Source: Pseudomonadota bacterium
Lineage (GTDB): Bacteria > Pseudomonadota > Gammaproteobacteria > Pseudomonadales > Azotimanducaceae
Assembly: GCA_027624035.1 (NCBI GenBank)
Contig: JAQBUI010000025.1
Span: 1 to 54,816, forward strand
Length of the DNA stretch: 54,816 nt
Direction of reading: 5' to 3'
In this document: positions 18,618-27,909 of the stretch, one piece after another
How positions within the stretch are numbered: position 1 is the stretch's first letter
Layout of the letters: every line of letters begins with the position of its first letter
The notes under the pieces: generated by a model
Seen by the model: only the letters and a program-made list of their open reading frames with translations
Database searches by the model: none
Told to the model about the DNA's origin: nothing
Made by a program: the position numbers and the translations under genes

Positions 18618-18737
18618 GATCCTGTTGCCCCCAGTATTCACCTACCAGGACAGCACCATAGCGCAAATGAAAGCGCAAAATGACAAAAAAATGATTCGCG
18701 AGTAAAGTAGACACCGGATGTATCCAAAGGAGTCGGC

Positions 18738-19292
18738 ATGCACCTCATCTTCCTCCACGGCGTACCGGGCGTCGGTAAGCGAACGGTCGCCATGGAACTC
18801 GCCAGGGAACTGCATTATCCGTTTCTGAACCTATCACATCTTGGGACGTTGCTGGGGCCCGTATTCGGCTATTCATCACCGCAGTACAATCAAATCCGGG
18901 ATCAGGTCACGAGGCAACTACTGACGGAATCCATGAGTCTGCCGGAAGACGGCATCATCTCTTCGTTCACTTTCGAGCCATCGGTACCGCTGGACGACTA
19001 TGGCGCCTTCATCAAGGCAGCACAGGATTCGGGCGGCATCGGAATCTTCGTAGGTCTTACCTGCGACGAGGCAGACCTGAAGGATCGGGTTGAATCTCCG
19101 GAACGTGCCAATCTGGACAAGGTGAACGATTTTCACCTGCTGGAGGACGCCATCTCATCAGGCGTCTACGAGATCCCAACCCTGCCGGGCCCGTCGATCA
19201 CCATCAACACTTCCGGTGAGTCAGTCGAAACCACGGTGCAGAACATTCTCGCGATGTTGCCTAACGACATGAAACTGGACATGGGCTTTTAG
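18738..19292 (+). CDS. Small P-loop NTPase / kinase-like protein
   Basis: A 184-residue protein whose N-terminus, MHLIFLHGVPGVGKRTVAME, has a Walker A loop (GVPGVGKRT) directly after the first strand, as in the shikimate/gluconate-kinase-like fold. A Walker B-like strand GIISSFTF and the GIFVGLTCDEADLKDRVESP segment (a typical lid arginine region) support a small-molecule kinase or RNA/protein-modifying AAA_33-type enzyme. Substrate not identifiable. The stop lies 14 bp before the GTG of the aminopeptidase, so they form an operon. GGAG stands before the start. Confidence 0.75.
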   Translation: MHLIFLHGVPGVGKRTVAMELARELHYPFLNLSHLGTLLGPVFGYSSPQYNQIRDQVTRQLLTESMSLPEDGIISSFTFEPSVPLDDYGAFIKAAQDSGGIGIFVGLTCDEADLKDRVESPERANLDKVNDFHLLEDAISSGVYEIPTLPGPSITINTSGESVETTVQNILAMLPNDMKLDMGF

Positions 19293-19306
19293 GCGAGGCG
19301 ACGACT

Positions 19307-21112
19307 GTGGCTGACGCCAAAACGACCGCCAACAGACTGGCCATGGTTCGACGGGTCATGTGCAGTGCCGGAGTCGACGCGCTGGTGGTCCCCCGGGAGG
19401 ACGAATACCTGGGCGAGTACGTTGCACCCTCGAGCGAACGTCTGCGCTGGCTGAGCGGATTTTCCGGCTCTGCGGGAATGGCCATCGTCCTTGCTGACAG
19501 CGCCGCGATCTTTGTCGATGGTCGCTACACCATCCAGGTGCGCGAGCAGGTCTGCCCAGATCTGTTTGAAATTCATCACCTCATAGATGAACCACCACTG
19601 ACCTGGCTGCTGTCACGCCCCGAGGTCAAGCACATCGGCTATGACAGCCGGGTCCACAGCTATGCCTGGCTGCTGGCGTCCGAAACCGAATGTCACAAAC
19701 GCGGCGTTCATCTGGTCGAACTGTCGTCAAATCCAATCGACGCCTGCTGGCAGGACAGGCCGCCCACCTCAGGCCAACCGGTTTCAATCCATGAGATGCA
19801 GTATTGCGGCGAGACCAGCGAGCAAAAGAGAACCAGAATAGGCGCCCTGATTGGCGCGCAGCAGGCCGACGTTGCCCTCGTAACCCAACTGGACAGCATT
19901 GCCTGGCTGTTGAACCTCCGGGGCAACGATGTTCCCCGGCTGCCGGTATTTCCCGCAACCGCACTACTGCGACGTGACGGCGGGCTGACCCTGTTCGCCG
20001 ACCCATCGAAGTTTCCGCGTGGCCTGAACGCTCATACAGGTGAAGGCTTTGACCTCATGCCGCAGGCACAACTCGGTCAGGCACTGACCGACCTGGCCGG
20101 GCGCACGGTGCTCTCTGACCCATCCATCAGCAACGCATGGTTACACCTTCGTTGTCTTGAGGCAGGCGCTCACCTGGTTTCCGGCGCGGACCCCATCGCG
20201 CTTGCCAAGGCCATCAAGAACTCCGCAGAACTGCGGGGCATGCGGGAAGCGCACGTCCGGGACGGTGTGGCGGTGACTCGCTTCCTCGCCTGGCTGGATG
20301 CAGAAGTCACCGCTGGCCGACTCCACGACGAAGCGCGCCTTGCAGATACGCTTCTCGACTACCGCAGGACTCAGGAATTTCGGGACCTTTCCTTCGACAC
20401 CATTTCTGCCGCCGGACCCAACAGTGCCATTTGCCACTACAATCATTCCAACGGTACGCCAGCCCGGCTGACACAGGGGTCACTGTATCTGGTAGACAGC
20501 GGCGCCCAGTACCCGGACGGCACCACCGATATCACCCGAACCATTTCCATAGGCGAACCCCGCCGCGAGCACAAGCAGATGTTTACCCGGGTGCTTCGGG
20601 GACACATTGCCCTCGCCCGCGCGGTCTTCCCAGCCGGTACCAGTGGCATCCAGCTTGACGTGCTGGCCAGACAGTATCTGTGGGAAATTGGCCGGGACTA
20701 CGACCACGGCACCGGCCATGGTGTCGGCGCCTATCTCTCGGTACACGAAGGGCCCCAACGAATCAGCAAGACCGCCTCATCAACACCGCTGGTGCCCGGC
20801 ATGGTCGTGTCCAACGAGCCCGGCTATTATCAGGCCGGTGACTACGGGATTCGCTGCGAGAACCTGCAACTCGTGATGCAACGAGACGACAGCATGCTGT
20901 GTTTCGAGACGCTGTCTCTGGCGCCGTTCGACCGCCGCCTCATCGACCCTGAATTGCTGTCAGCGGAGGATCTCACCTGGCTGAATCAGTACCATCACAG
21001 GGTACGCTCGACACTGCTTGGGTTGGTGGACCACGAGACTGCGCAATGGTTGAAGCGCGCAACAGAGCCTCTCGATTTTTCCGGGACCGGACCCGGTGCC
21101 CGTTCAGACTGA
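19307..21112 (+). CDS. pepP: Xaa-Pro aminopeptidase (M24 family)
   Basis: A 601-residue metallopeptidase removing N-terminal residues that precede proline. It has two creatinase-type N-terminal domains (residues 10-310) and a C-terminal pita-bread catalytic domain with all five metal ligands: the two Asp of DSGAQYPDGTTDITRT, His of GTGHGVG, Glu of SNEPGYY, and Glu of IRCENLQLV. This three-domain, about 600-residue form matches the eukaryotic APP1-like branch rather than the 440-residue E. coli PepP, so the symbol is only indicative. The start is a GTG with GAGG about 9 nt upstream. It follows the kinase-like gene closely and is likely co-transcribed. Confidence 0.93.
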   Translation: MADAKTTANRLAMVRRVMCSAGVDALVVPREDEYLGEYVAPSSERLRWLSGFSGSAGMAIVLADSAAIFVDGRYTIQVREQVCPDLFEIHHLIDEPPLTWLLSRPEVKHIGYDSRVHSYAWLLASETECHKRGVHLVELSSNPIDACWQDRPPTSGQPVSIHEMQYCGETSEQKRTRIGALIGAQQADVALVTQLDSIAWLLNLRGNDVPRLPVFPATALLRRDGGLTLFADPSKFPRGLNAHTGEGFDLMPQAQLGQALTDLAGRTVLSDPSISNAWLHLRCLEAGAHLVSGADPIALAKAIKNSAELRGMREAHVRDGVAVTRFLAWLDAEVTAGRLHDEARLADTLLDYRRTQEFRDLSFDTISAAGPNSAICHYNHSNGTPARLTQGSLYLVDSGAQYPDGTTDITRTISIGEPRREHKQMFTRVLRGHIALARAVFPAGTSGIQLDVLARQYLWEIGRDYDHGTGHGVGAYLSVHEGPQRISKTASSTPLVPGMVVSNEPGYYQAGDYGIRCENLQLVMQRDDSMLCFETLSLAPFDRRLIDPELLSAEDLTWLNQYHHRVRSTLLGLVDHETAQWLKRATEPLDFSGTGPGARSD

Positions 21113-21331
21113 CTGCTGGTGATACAAACGCGCGAAGCTGCGCGCGGATGATTGTGCCCCCGGTGCGCTTGCCCGGCGGAGAAATCAGAAAAGCGTGTGG
21201 AGAGTACCCCGAAGACGAAATATGGGGGATCACCAGTTACCCCGAAAGGACCCATCCAGAGAAAATCAGTACAATGGCGCGACGCACGCAGTGATCCACA
21301 CACTTCGCTTTCGCCTTGAGGACTCCACGCC

Positions 21332-23905
21332 ATGACCCCCAGCACCATACTTGCGTTCCAGACCCGGCAAGCCGAACTTGATGTGGTTGGTGGCAAGGGG
21401 CGGTCATTATCAGAAATGACGCTCGCCGGATTGCCTGTACCGCCCGGCTTTCATATCACCACCGCCGCCTATCGGGATTTCGTCACCAGCAATCATCTGC
21501 AGGCACAGATCCTGAGCGAGGCGGCCAGACCCGGACAACAGGCCGAGGCATCCGCAGCCATCGGCAGGCTGTTTGCCGGGACCGGGTTGTCGCCGCTGGT
21601 CGCGCAGGACATCAAGGAGGCTTACGCGCTGCTGGGGGAGTGCCCGGCAGTGGCCGTTCGATCCTCCGCCAATGCCGAAGATCTGCCGGACATGTCATTC
21701 GCCGGTCAGCAGGATACCTACCTCAACATCATTGGCGAAGACGCCCTGCTCGCAGCAGTGCGAAATTGTTGGGTATCCCTGTGGACCCCTCGTGCGATCA
21801 GCTATCGCGAGCAGATGGGCATCGATCATGATCAGGTGGCCATGGCTGTGGTGGTACAGGTCATGGTCGAAGCGGATGTTTCCGGTATTCTGTTTACCGC
21901 CAACCCGGCCACTGGTGAACGTAGCGAGATGATTGCCAATGCGAGCTACGGGCTGGGAGAGGCGATCGTCAGTGGCGAGGTTACACCGGATACCTATGTC
22001 TTCGATCGAGATCAGAACAAAGTGAAAGAGACGATGATTGGTGCAAAGGACCGGATGATCATCTCCGACGGTGAGGGCGGGACCATCTGGCAGGAAGTCT
22101 CTGCCTCCCGAAAGAACCGGTCGTCGCTGTCCGAGGCTCACCTTGAGGGCCTGGTCCAGCTCGCCCTCAAGTCCGAACAACATTTTGGGGGCGCGCCCCA
22201 GGACATCGAGTGGGCCGTCAAGGACGATGTGCTGTATCTGCTGCAGTCACGACCGATCACCAACCTGCCACCCGCGCCACTGAAAGACCTGAAGTGGGAA
22301 CCACCGGCGCCTGGTGTCACGCTGCTTCGCCGTCAGATCGTCGAGAATATGCCTGGCCCCCTGTCGCCACTGTTTGATGAACTGTACCTTGAGGTCGGGC
22401 TGCAGCAGGGAATGAATCGCAGCCTGGCGAGGGGGCAGGCACCTTATACCATCGAGGACATGACCAACGGCAACGTCCATCTGACCGTCAACGGCTATGC
22501 CTATCAACGGCGCGACTTCAAGCCGGTTGAAGGGGTTGATCCTGCTGTGCTGGCTGAATTTAATGTCAAGGGGCAGGTGGAATGGTGGACCCGGCTGGTG
22601 GACCTGTGGCGCGAGGACTGGCTACCTGACTATCAGAAGATCATCGCCGACCATGCCGGGATCGATGTGACCCGGACATCCGACTCCGAACTGCTGCACG
22701 GCATCAGGACGCTGGCGATTGAAGATGCATGCTATTGGGAGGAGGCTTCCAAGGTCTTTGCCACCGCCAAGGTAACGGACGAACAACTGCAGGGGTTTCT
22801 CAAATCGGCAGCGCCTGACCACAACTTCACGAGCGGCATGTTCCTGTCCGGGTTTAACTCCCGGACCATGCTGGCGCAAATGGACATCTGGGCCATGGCT
22901 AAACTGGTCAGCGCCGACGATGCACTCAGCGAGCTGGTCAATCGGACCCCCGCACCGAAACTGCTGGCCGCGTTACGCAGCCACCCGTCCGCGGGCCCGG
23001 TCCTCGATGCCATCGATCAGTACAACCGTACCTACGGTCATCAGATCTATTCACTGGACTTTGTTGAGCCCACGGCCCTGGAAGACCCCATTCCCGTCAT
23101 GGTGGCGCTGAAGTCACAGGTTCAGGATGTCGAATACGACCCACGGCAACATCATGCCGGCGTCACCAGGAAGAGAAAGTCCGCCATGCGCGCCATTCGC
23201 AAGGCGTTGACTGAAGAACAGTTGGGGCTGTTTCGATGGCACCTGTGGAAGGCGCGCCACTTCTATCCACATCGCGAGGAAGTTGTGTTCTGGCTGGGGG
23301 CCGCCTGGCCCGTGGTCCGCACATTCGCTGCCGAACTGGGGCGACGCATGATGGATGCAGGCACATTCGATCAACCCGAGGATGTGTACTTTCTCCGCAC
23401 CGACGATATCGAGCAAGCCATCGAGGCCCGGGCAAATGGCAAGGCGCTGCCTCATCTGGCTGGCGTTGCCGCCGAAGCAAGGCAATTGCGAGAGGCGAGA
23501 AAGCGCGTACACCCACCCGGGGCAATCCCGATTGAGCAGCACGCCAACGCCGCGGCCACCCAGAAGCTGAATTCAGCCGACGACAAAGTGATGAGTGGCT
23601 TTGCCGTCAGCCCGGGACGCATCGAAGGCGAAGTGAGCGTGATTCACTCTCCGGCCGATTTTGACAAGATGAAGCCCAACACCATCCTGGTGTGCCCCAT
23701 GACGACACCGGCCTGGACCCAGCTCTTCTCGCATGCGACCGGCCTGGTTACCGATATTGGCAGCATCCTGGCTCATGGATCCATTGTGGCTCGTGAATTC
23801 GGCATTCCGGCCGTACTGGGGCTTGGCAATGTGACCCAGCGTCTGAAAAGTGGCCAGCACATTCTTGTGGATGGCGATGCAGGCATCATCGAGATTCTCG
23901 ATTGA
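21332..23905 (+). CDS. PEP synthase / rifampin phosphotransferase-like enzyme
   Basis: An 857-residue enzyme with the PEP-synthase plan. The N-terminal ATP-grasp domain (about 1-310) shows GGKGRSLSEMTLAGLPVPPG, AVRSSANAEDLPDMSFAGQQ and GILFTANPATG. The C-terminal swivelling domain has the phosphohistidine site ILAHGSIVAREFGIPAV (His 815). The middle 450 residues are unlike the TIM-barrel PEP-binding domain of PpsA and recall the RPH middle domain of rifampin phosphotransferase, which transfers the beta-phosphate of ATP to the drug. Length fits that family (about 860). The actual acceptor is unknown; many such environmental proteins are not resistance enzymes. A short unknown gene follows 49 bp downstream. 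Confidence 0.82.
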   Translation: MTPSTILAFQTRQAELDVVGGKGRSLSEMTLAGLPVPPGFHITTAAYRDFVTSNHLQAQILSEAARPGQQAEASAAIGRLFAGTGLSPLVAQDIKEAYALLGECPAVAVRSSANAEDLPDMSFAGQQDTYLNIIGEDALLAAVRNCWVSLWTPRAISYREQMGIDHDQVAMAVVVQVMVEADVSGILFTANPATGERSEMIANASYGLGEAIVSGEVTPDTYVFDRDQNKVKETMIGAKDRMIISDGEGGTIWQEVSASRKNRSSLSEAHLEGLVQLALKSEQHFGGAPQDIEWAVKDDVLYLLQSRPITNLPPAPLKDLKWEPPAPGVTLLRRQIVENMPGPLSPLFDELYLEVGLQQGMNRSLARGQAPYTIEDMTNGNVHLTVNGYAYQRRDFKPVEGVDPAVLAEFNVKGQVEWWTRLVDLWREDWLPDYQKIIADHAGIDVTRTSDSELLHGIRTLAIEDACYWEEASKVFATAKVTDEQLQGFLKSAAPDHNFTSGMFLSGFNSRTMLAQMDIWAMAKLVSADDALSELVNRTPAPKLLAALRSHPSAGPVLDAIDQYNRTYGHQIYSLDFVEPTALEDPIPVMVALKSQVQDVEYDPRQHHAGVTRKRKSAMRAIRKALTEEQLGLFRWHLWKARHFYPHREEVVFWLGAAWPVVRTFAAELGRRMMDAGTFDQPEDVYFLRTDDIEQAIEARANGKALPHLAGVAAEARQLREARKRVHPPGAIPIEQHANAAATQKLNSADDKVMSGFAVSPGRIEGEVSVIHSPADFDKMKPNTILVCPMTTPAWTQLFSHATGLVTDIGSILAHGSIVAREFGIPAVLGLGNVTQRLKSGQHILVDGDAGIIEILD

Positions 23906-23954
23906 GCAGCAGCTCATCTCTCACACTTCATACCTCATATTCAGGAACAGGACC

Positions 23955-24536
23955 ATGAGCAACGAGACCACCACGTTCAAGGTGACACTGGAGTTCGAAG
24001 TCACCGTCAACCCGATCGAAATACCCGAGACGCCAGCAGTCGAGAGCAAGCCCGACGCCAACAAACCGCTGGACGAAGAGGCGCTGCGAGCGGCCCTGAA
24101 TGCCAAGGGACTGTCTGCCGATGATATTGAGCGATACATGGAAAAGGCCAGGGATAGCAACACCGGCAAGAGCAAAGGCGGAAAGCCGCAGGGTGCTCAG
24201 AAGGACTATCAGATGCTGCTGTACCCCCATTTCCAGGACTGGGCAGCAGCCCAACGATCTCTGCAGAATTTGATCCTGGACGATGATGATCTAAGCAGGA
24301 CCTACATCAGGGAAATGGTTCGTGACCTGACCAGTGGCCAGGTTGAATCTCTGGTCACCTCGCAGTATGGCGCCCCCGGCGTTGACAGCGTCCTCAAACA
24401 AGCTATCAGGAAGCTATCAGATGAGGACCGGCAGGTGCTCCGGACCGATGAAGCGAGCCTGCTGCACGATGAGACCGAGTTGTTGGATGCATCCGTCGAT
24501 TGCCGCTTTGCCGGGCTTACGGTGAACCGGCTCTGA
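23955..24536 (+). CDS. Uncharacterised acidic protein downstream of the PEP-synthase-like gene
   Basis: A 193-residue soluble, acidic protein. It begins with a beta-strand-like stretch (TTFKVTLEFEVTVNP), then a Pro/Glu linker, a helical segment (LRAALNAKGLSADDIERYME), a Lys/Gly-rich linker near 75, and a helical C-terminal half. I recognise no family. Start taken at the ATG preceded by CAGGA; the frame is open upstream into the previous gene. Close spacing suggests co-expression with the PEP-synthase-like enzyme, but no functional link is shown. Confidence 0.65.
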   Translation: MSNETTTFKVTLEFEVTVNPIEIPETPAVESKPDANKPLDEEALRAALNAKGLSADDIERYMEKARDSNTGKSKGGKPQGAQKDYQMLLYPHFQDWAAAQRSLQNLILDDDDLSRTYIREMVRDLTSGQVESLVTSQYGAPGVDSVLKQAIRKLSDEDRQVLRTDEASLLHDETELLDASVDCRFAGLTVNRL

Positions 24537-24709
24537 CCCCTTGATCTTGCGGGGGAGTTGCGGGGCCCTCCAAACTCCCCTCCAACCCGCTCGATCAAAC
24601 ACCCTGCCATAATCCCGGCGGCACTAGCGGATGCCTTCACGTTATGAGTTGAATCACGACCGTGAAGCACGTATTTTTACGCATCTTCAAAAATGCAACC
24701 TGACGAACT

Positions 24710-26422
24710 ATGGAACAACAGAGCAAGGCCATCACCAGACCGGAAGCCGTCGCGGCATTGACCGCCCCCGGTCAATACTATGAACTGGTGGAGATCGAAG
24801 TCCACGGCCATCCGTGTCGAGTGTTCAAGAACGCGCCGGAAACGCTGCGAGAATTCTTCTACACTCACCGTTCCAGTAACGAGTTCTACATTTACGACGA
24901 CGAACGCTATACGTTTGAAGACATCTACCAACTGTCGTGCCAGGTCGCTCACATGCTCGAAAGGGATTACGGCATCGCACGGGGAGACCGGGTAGCGATT
25001 TCCATGCGTAACTACCCTGAATGGGTCATCGCGTTTCAGGCGATTACTTCCATCGGTGCCATCGCGGTGTGCATGAATGCGCTATGGAAGACCGAGGAGA
25101 TGGAGTACGGTCTGGAACACGCCGGGGTACGGGTCCTGATCGCCGACCAGGAGCGCATCGACCGGGTGACGCCCATCTATCACAAGCTGGCACTCAAGGT
25201 ACTGGCCGTACGCCCTGACAAACCCCTGCCACGGGACATTCCACTGCTGCACGATGCCATCACCGCTCACCAGAACGTCGCCATGCCGCGCATGATCGTG
25301 CATGCAGATGACGATGCCACCATACTGTATACGTCAGGCTCGACCGGGCATCCGAAAGGCGCTGTATCCAGCCATCGCAACATCATCAATGCATTATATT
25401 CCTGGGAACTGGATGGTGCTGTGGCAGGCTATGTCATGCGCGGCGGCAAACCAGCCCCGGCAAATCCGCCCCAGCCTGCCCATCCGCCGGCGACACTACT
25501 GGGTGTGCCGCTGTTCCACGTGGCGGGTTCTCACGCCGTGATGCTCAACTCCTATCGGGCCCAACGCAAAACGGTGGCCATGTACAAGTGGGATTCGGAG
25601 ATCGCCGCCGAACTGATTGAACGGGAGCGCATCTCCTCGTTTAACGCACCGGCGGCGATGACCGGTGACCTGGTGGAAATCGCAAAGAAAACCAATCGGG
25701 ACCTCAGCTCATTGGCCTCAGTGGGCGGTGGCGGTGCGCCGCGCGCACCGGAACAGGTTCGAAGCATTGCCAAGAGTTTCAAGAATGCACAACCCGGCAC
25801 CGGCTGGGGCATGACGGAAACCAATGCCATCGGTACCGGTATCGGTGGCCAGGATTATCTGAACAAGCCGCTCAGCTCGGGGCGCCCGTCAGCCATTCTG
25901 GACTTCGCCATCGTTGATGACGAAGGCAATCACCTTCCGGCCAATGAACGGGGCGAGCTGCTCATCCGCGGCACCTCCATCATCCGTGGCTACTGGAACC
26001 GGCCCGACGCCAATGCCGAGACGTTCGTCGACCGATGGCTGCGCACTGGTGACGTCGCGTATCTGGATGAGGACGGTTTCCTGTTTATCGTTGACCGAAT
26101 CAAGGACCTGGTCATCCGGGGCGGCGAGAATGTAGGCTGTGGAGAGGTAGAGGCAGCACTGCTGACCCATGGTGATATTCAGGAAGCCAGCGTCTACGGC
26201 ATACCCGACAAGCGCCTCGGCGAGGAGATCGGTGCGACCGTCTATTGCAGGCAGGCCGTAGATGAGGAATCCCTGCGAGGCCACCTGCTGGACCATCTGG
26301 CGCATTTCAAGATTCCGAAATACATTCGCTTCCACGATGAACCTCTGCCCAGAATCGCATCCGGAAAGATTGCCAAGCGCCAGCTCCGTGAGGAGCACCG
26401 CGCCGCACTGGGGATCACCTGA
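24710..26422 (+). CDS. Acyl-CoA synthetase (AMP-forming, class I adenylate-forming family)
   Basis: A 570-residue ligase activating a carboxylic acid to its CoA thioester through an acyl-adenylate. Motifs in order: YTSGSTGHPKGAVSSHRN (phosphate-binding loop), GWGMTETNA, RTGDVAYLDEDGFLFIVDR (with the ribose-binding Asp), DLVIRGGENV (hinge) and PRIASGKIAKRQLR with the catalytic lysine near the C-terminus. All are intact. The acid is not predictable; length and sequence suit a medium/long-chain fatty or branched-chain acid. The alpha/beta hydrolase starts 12 bp after its stop, suggesting a common transcript. Confidence 0.93.
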   Translation: MEQQSKAITRPEAVAALTAPGQYYELVEIEVHGHPCRVFKNAPETLREFFYTHRSSNEFYIYDDERYTFEDIYQLSCQVAHMLERDYGIARGDRVAISMRNYPEWVIAFQAITSIGAIAVCMNALWKTEEMEYGLEHAGVRVLIADQERIDRVTPIYHKLALKVLAVRPDKPLPRDIPLLHDAITAHQNVAMPRMIVHADDDATILYTSGSTGHPKGAVSSHRNIINALYSWELDGAVAGYVMRGGKPAPANPPQPAHPPATLLGVPLFHVAGSHAVMLNSYRAQRKTVAMYKWDSEIAAELIERERISSFNAPAAMTGDLVEIAKKTNRDLSSLASVGGGGAPRAPEQVRSIAKSFKNAQPGTGWGMTETNAIGTGIGGQDYLNKPLSSGRPSAILDFAIVDDEGNHLPANERGELLIRGTSIIRGYWNRPDANAETFVDRWLRTGDVAYLDEDGFLFIVDRIKDLVIRGGENVGCGEVEAALLTHGDIQEASVYGIPDKRLGEEIGATVYCRQAVDEESLRGHLLDHLAHFKIPKYIRFHDEPLPRIASGKIAKRQLREEHRAALGIT

Positions 26423-26434
26423 CCGGCACCGGTG

Positions 26435-27226
26435 ATGGCGCCGGTGCTACCCTATTACGAGGTCATTGCCGGGCATGGGCCGCCATTGCTGATGGTGCAC
26501 GGCATTTTGTCATCCAGAGCCCAATGGATACCCAACGTTCAGGCCCTGCGGCAGGTGGCCACACCGGTCATCGTGGAACTCTTTGGCCACGGCCGGTCCG
26601 CGGCCCCGACAGACCCCGCCCACTACGACCCCGACCAGTACGTCGCTGCCTTCGAGGCCATCCGCAGGGAGATCGGCGCAGATCGCTGGCACGTACTCGG
26701 ATATTCCCTTGGTGCCGGTCTCACGCTGCGCTATTGCCTCACGCATCCTGAGCATGTCATCAGCCAGATGTTCACCAACTCGACCTCCGCCTTTGCTGAA
26801 GAAAGCGTGACCCGCAACATCCGTGACCGTGCCGGACAGATTCTGGAACAATATGCTCGCGAGGGGCACCGCGCCATCGAGGCCATCCCGGTACACCCCA
26901 AAAACGCCAGACGCCTGCCCGGGCCGGTGATGGCTGCGCTGCTGGAGGACTGCCGTTTGCTGGATCCGGACGGGGTCGCGAGGACCATCGTCTACACCAA
27001 CGGATACTCCTCGGTACGAGCCGACATTGGCAATAACCAGGTACCTGCACTGTTGCTCTGCGGTACTTTTGAACACCGCTTCGCACCCCATCGCGCCTTC
27101 GCCGAACGGCAGATGAAACACCTTCGGGTCACCGAACTGCCTGCCGGACACGCCGTCAACGCCGAAGCCAGCGATCAATTCAATGCGGCAGTGATCGAAT
27201 TCATCAGTTCTGCAGAGCGCCCCTGA
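26435..27226 (+). CDS. Alpha/beta-fold hydrolase
   Basis: About 263 residues with the canonical hydrolase layout: LLMVHGILSSRAQW (oxyanion-hole HG), nucleophile elbow GYSLGAG with Ser, and the C-terminal His in LPAGHAVNAEA. The acid residue is probably within LLCGTFEHRFAP, where Glu rather than Asp appears. No signal peptide, so it is cytoplasmic; esterase, thioesterase or C-C hydrolase are possible. The ATG (MAPVLPYYEV) is preferred to the overlapping GTG one codon before. Its position directly after the acyl-CoA synthetase suggests work on an ester or thioester in the same pathway. Confidence 0.87.
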   Translation: MAPVLPYYEVIAGHGPPLLMVHGILSSRAQWIPNVQALRQVATPVIVELFGHGRSAAPTDPAHYDPDQYVAAFEAIRREIGADRWHVLGYSLGAGLTLRYCLTHPEHVISQMFTNSTSAFAEESVTRNIRDRAGQILEQYAREGHRAIEAIPVHPKNARRLPGPVMAALLEDCRLLDPDGVARTIVYTNGYSSVRADIGNNQVPALLLCGTFEHRFAPHRAFAERQMKHLRVTELPAGHAVNAEASDQFNAAVIEFISSAERP

Positions 27227-27340
27227 CCGGGTCGCTCGCACCCCATCGGACAGCGACGAGGAGATCAGGGTTAAAACCGGTCTCGAATTCAGTAAACTGC
27301 AACTTTCCCAGTGGCTACCACAGTGGCAACCAGTGCATCC

Positions 27341-27907
27341 ATGACGTATGAAATCTATCTGGACATGGATGGCGTATGCGTCGATTTCATGGGGGCGACC
27401 ATAGACGCCCACGGCTTCGACTCCGGGACCATGCTGAACAAATGGCAGCAGGAGCACCCGGGCAGCCTGTTTCCCGAATCACTCTTTGGCATGTCTGCCG
27501 AGACGTTCTTTACCCATGAACGGCTGGGCGAGGCCGAGTTCTGGCGCGACCTCGCGGCCTACCCCTGGTTCGAGAGCATGTTTGACGCGCTGTCCCGTCA
27601 GGGGCATGTGGTGTTCCTGACCGCGCCCACGGACCAGCCGGGCTGTGTGGCCGGCAAACATCAGTGGCTGAAGGATACGTTTGGCAGTGGCTTCACGGAT
27701 TTTATCTTCACCCGTCACAAGGATCGGCTTGCCCACGGCAACGCTATCCTGGTGGATGATCTATACCGGAATATTGAGTCATTCAGCCATCGGGATGGCC
27801 ACGGCGTGCTGTTCCCGCAGACCTGGAACGACCACCACGCCCATCTCGAAGACGCCAGCGGCTTCGTGGTGCAACAAATCGAACACATTACAGGAGGTCA
27901 TCGATAG
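27341..27907 (+). CDS. HAD-like 5'(3')-deoxyribonucleotidase-type protein
   Basis: About 188 residues of the HAD superfamily. The N-terminal [14 protein letters not shown] contains the nucleophile and acid Asp (DxD) of the NT5C-like 5'(3')-deoxyribonucleotidases; [17 protein letters not shown] gives motif II (Thr) and [17 protein letters not shown] motif IV. The size matches that family, whose members dephosphorylate dUMP/dTMP; the substrate of this one is unproven. The ATG giving MTYEIYLD is chosen because the frame upstream is short and unconserved in look. The asnS gene starts 2 bp after its stop, so the two are co-transcribed. Confidence 0.8.
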   Translation: MTYEIYLDMDGVCVDFMGATIDAHGFDSGTMLNKWQQEHPGSLFPESLFGMSAETFFTHERLGEAEFWRDLAAYPWFESMFDALSRQGHVVFLTAPTDQPGCVAGKHQWLKDTFGSGFTDFIFTRHKDRLAHGNAILVDDLYRNIESFSHRDGHGVLFPQTWNDHHAHLEDASGFVVQQIEHITGGHR

Positions 27908-27909
27908 AC

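Noticed and set aside
26510..27457. 315-codon minus-strand frame over the alpha/beta hydrolase
   Set aside because: Antisense shadow of a gene with clear hydrolase motifs; composition reflects the high GC3 of the sense strand.
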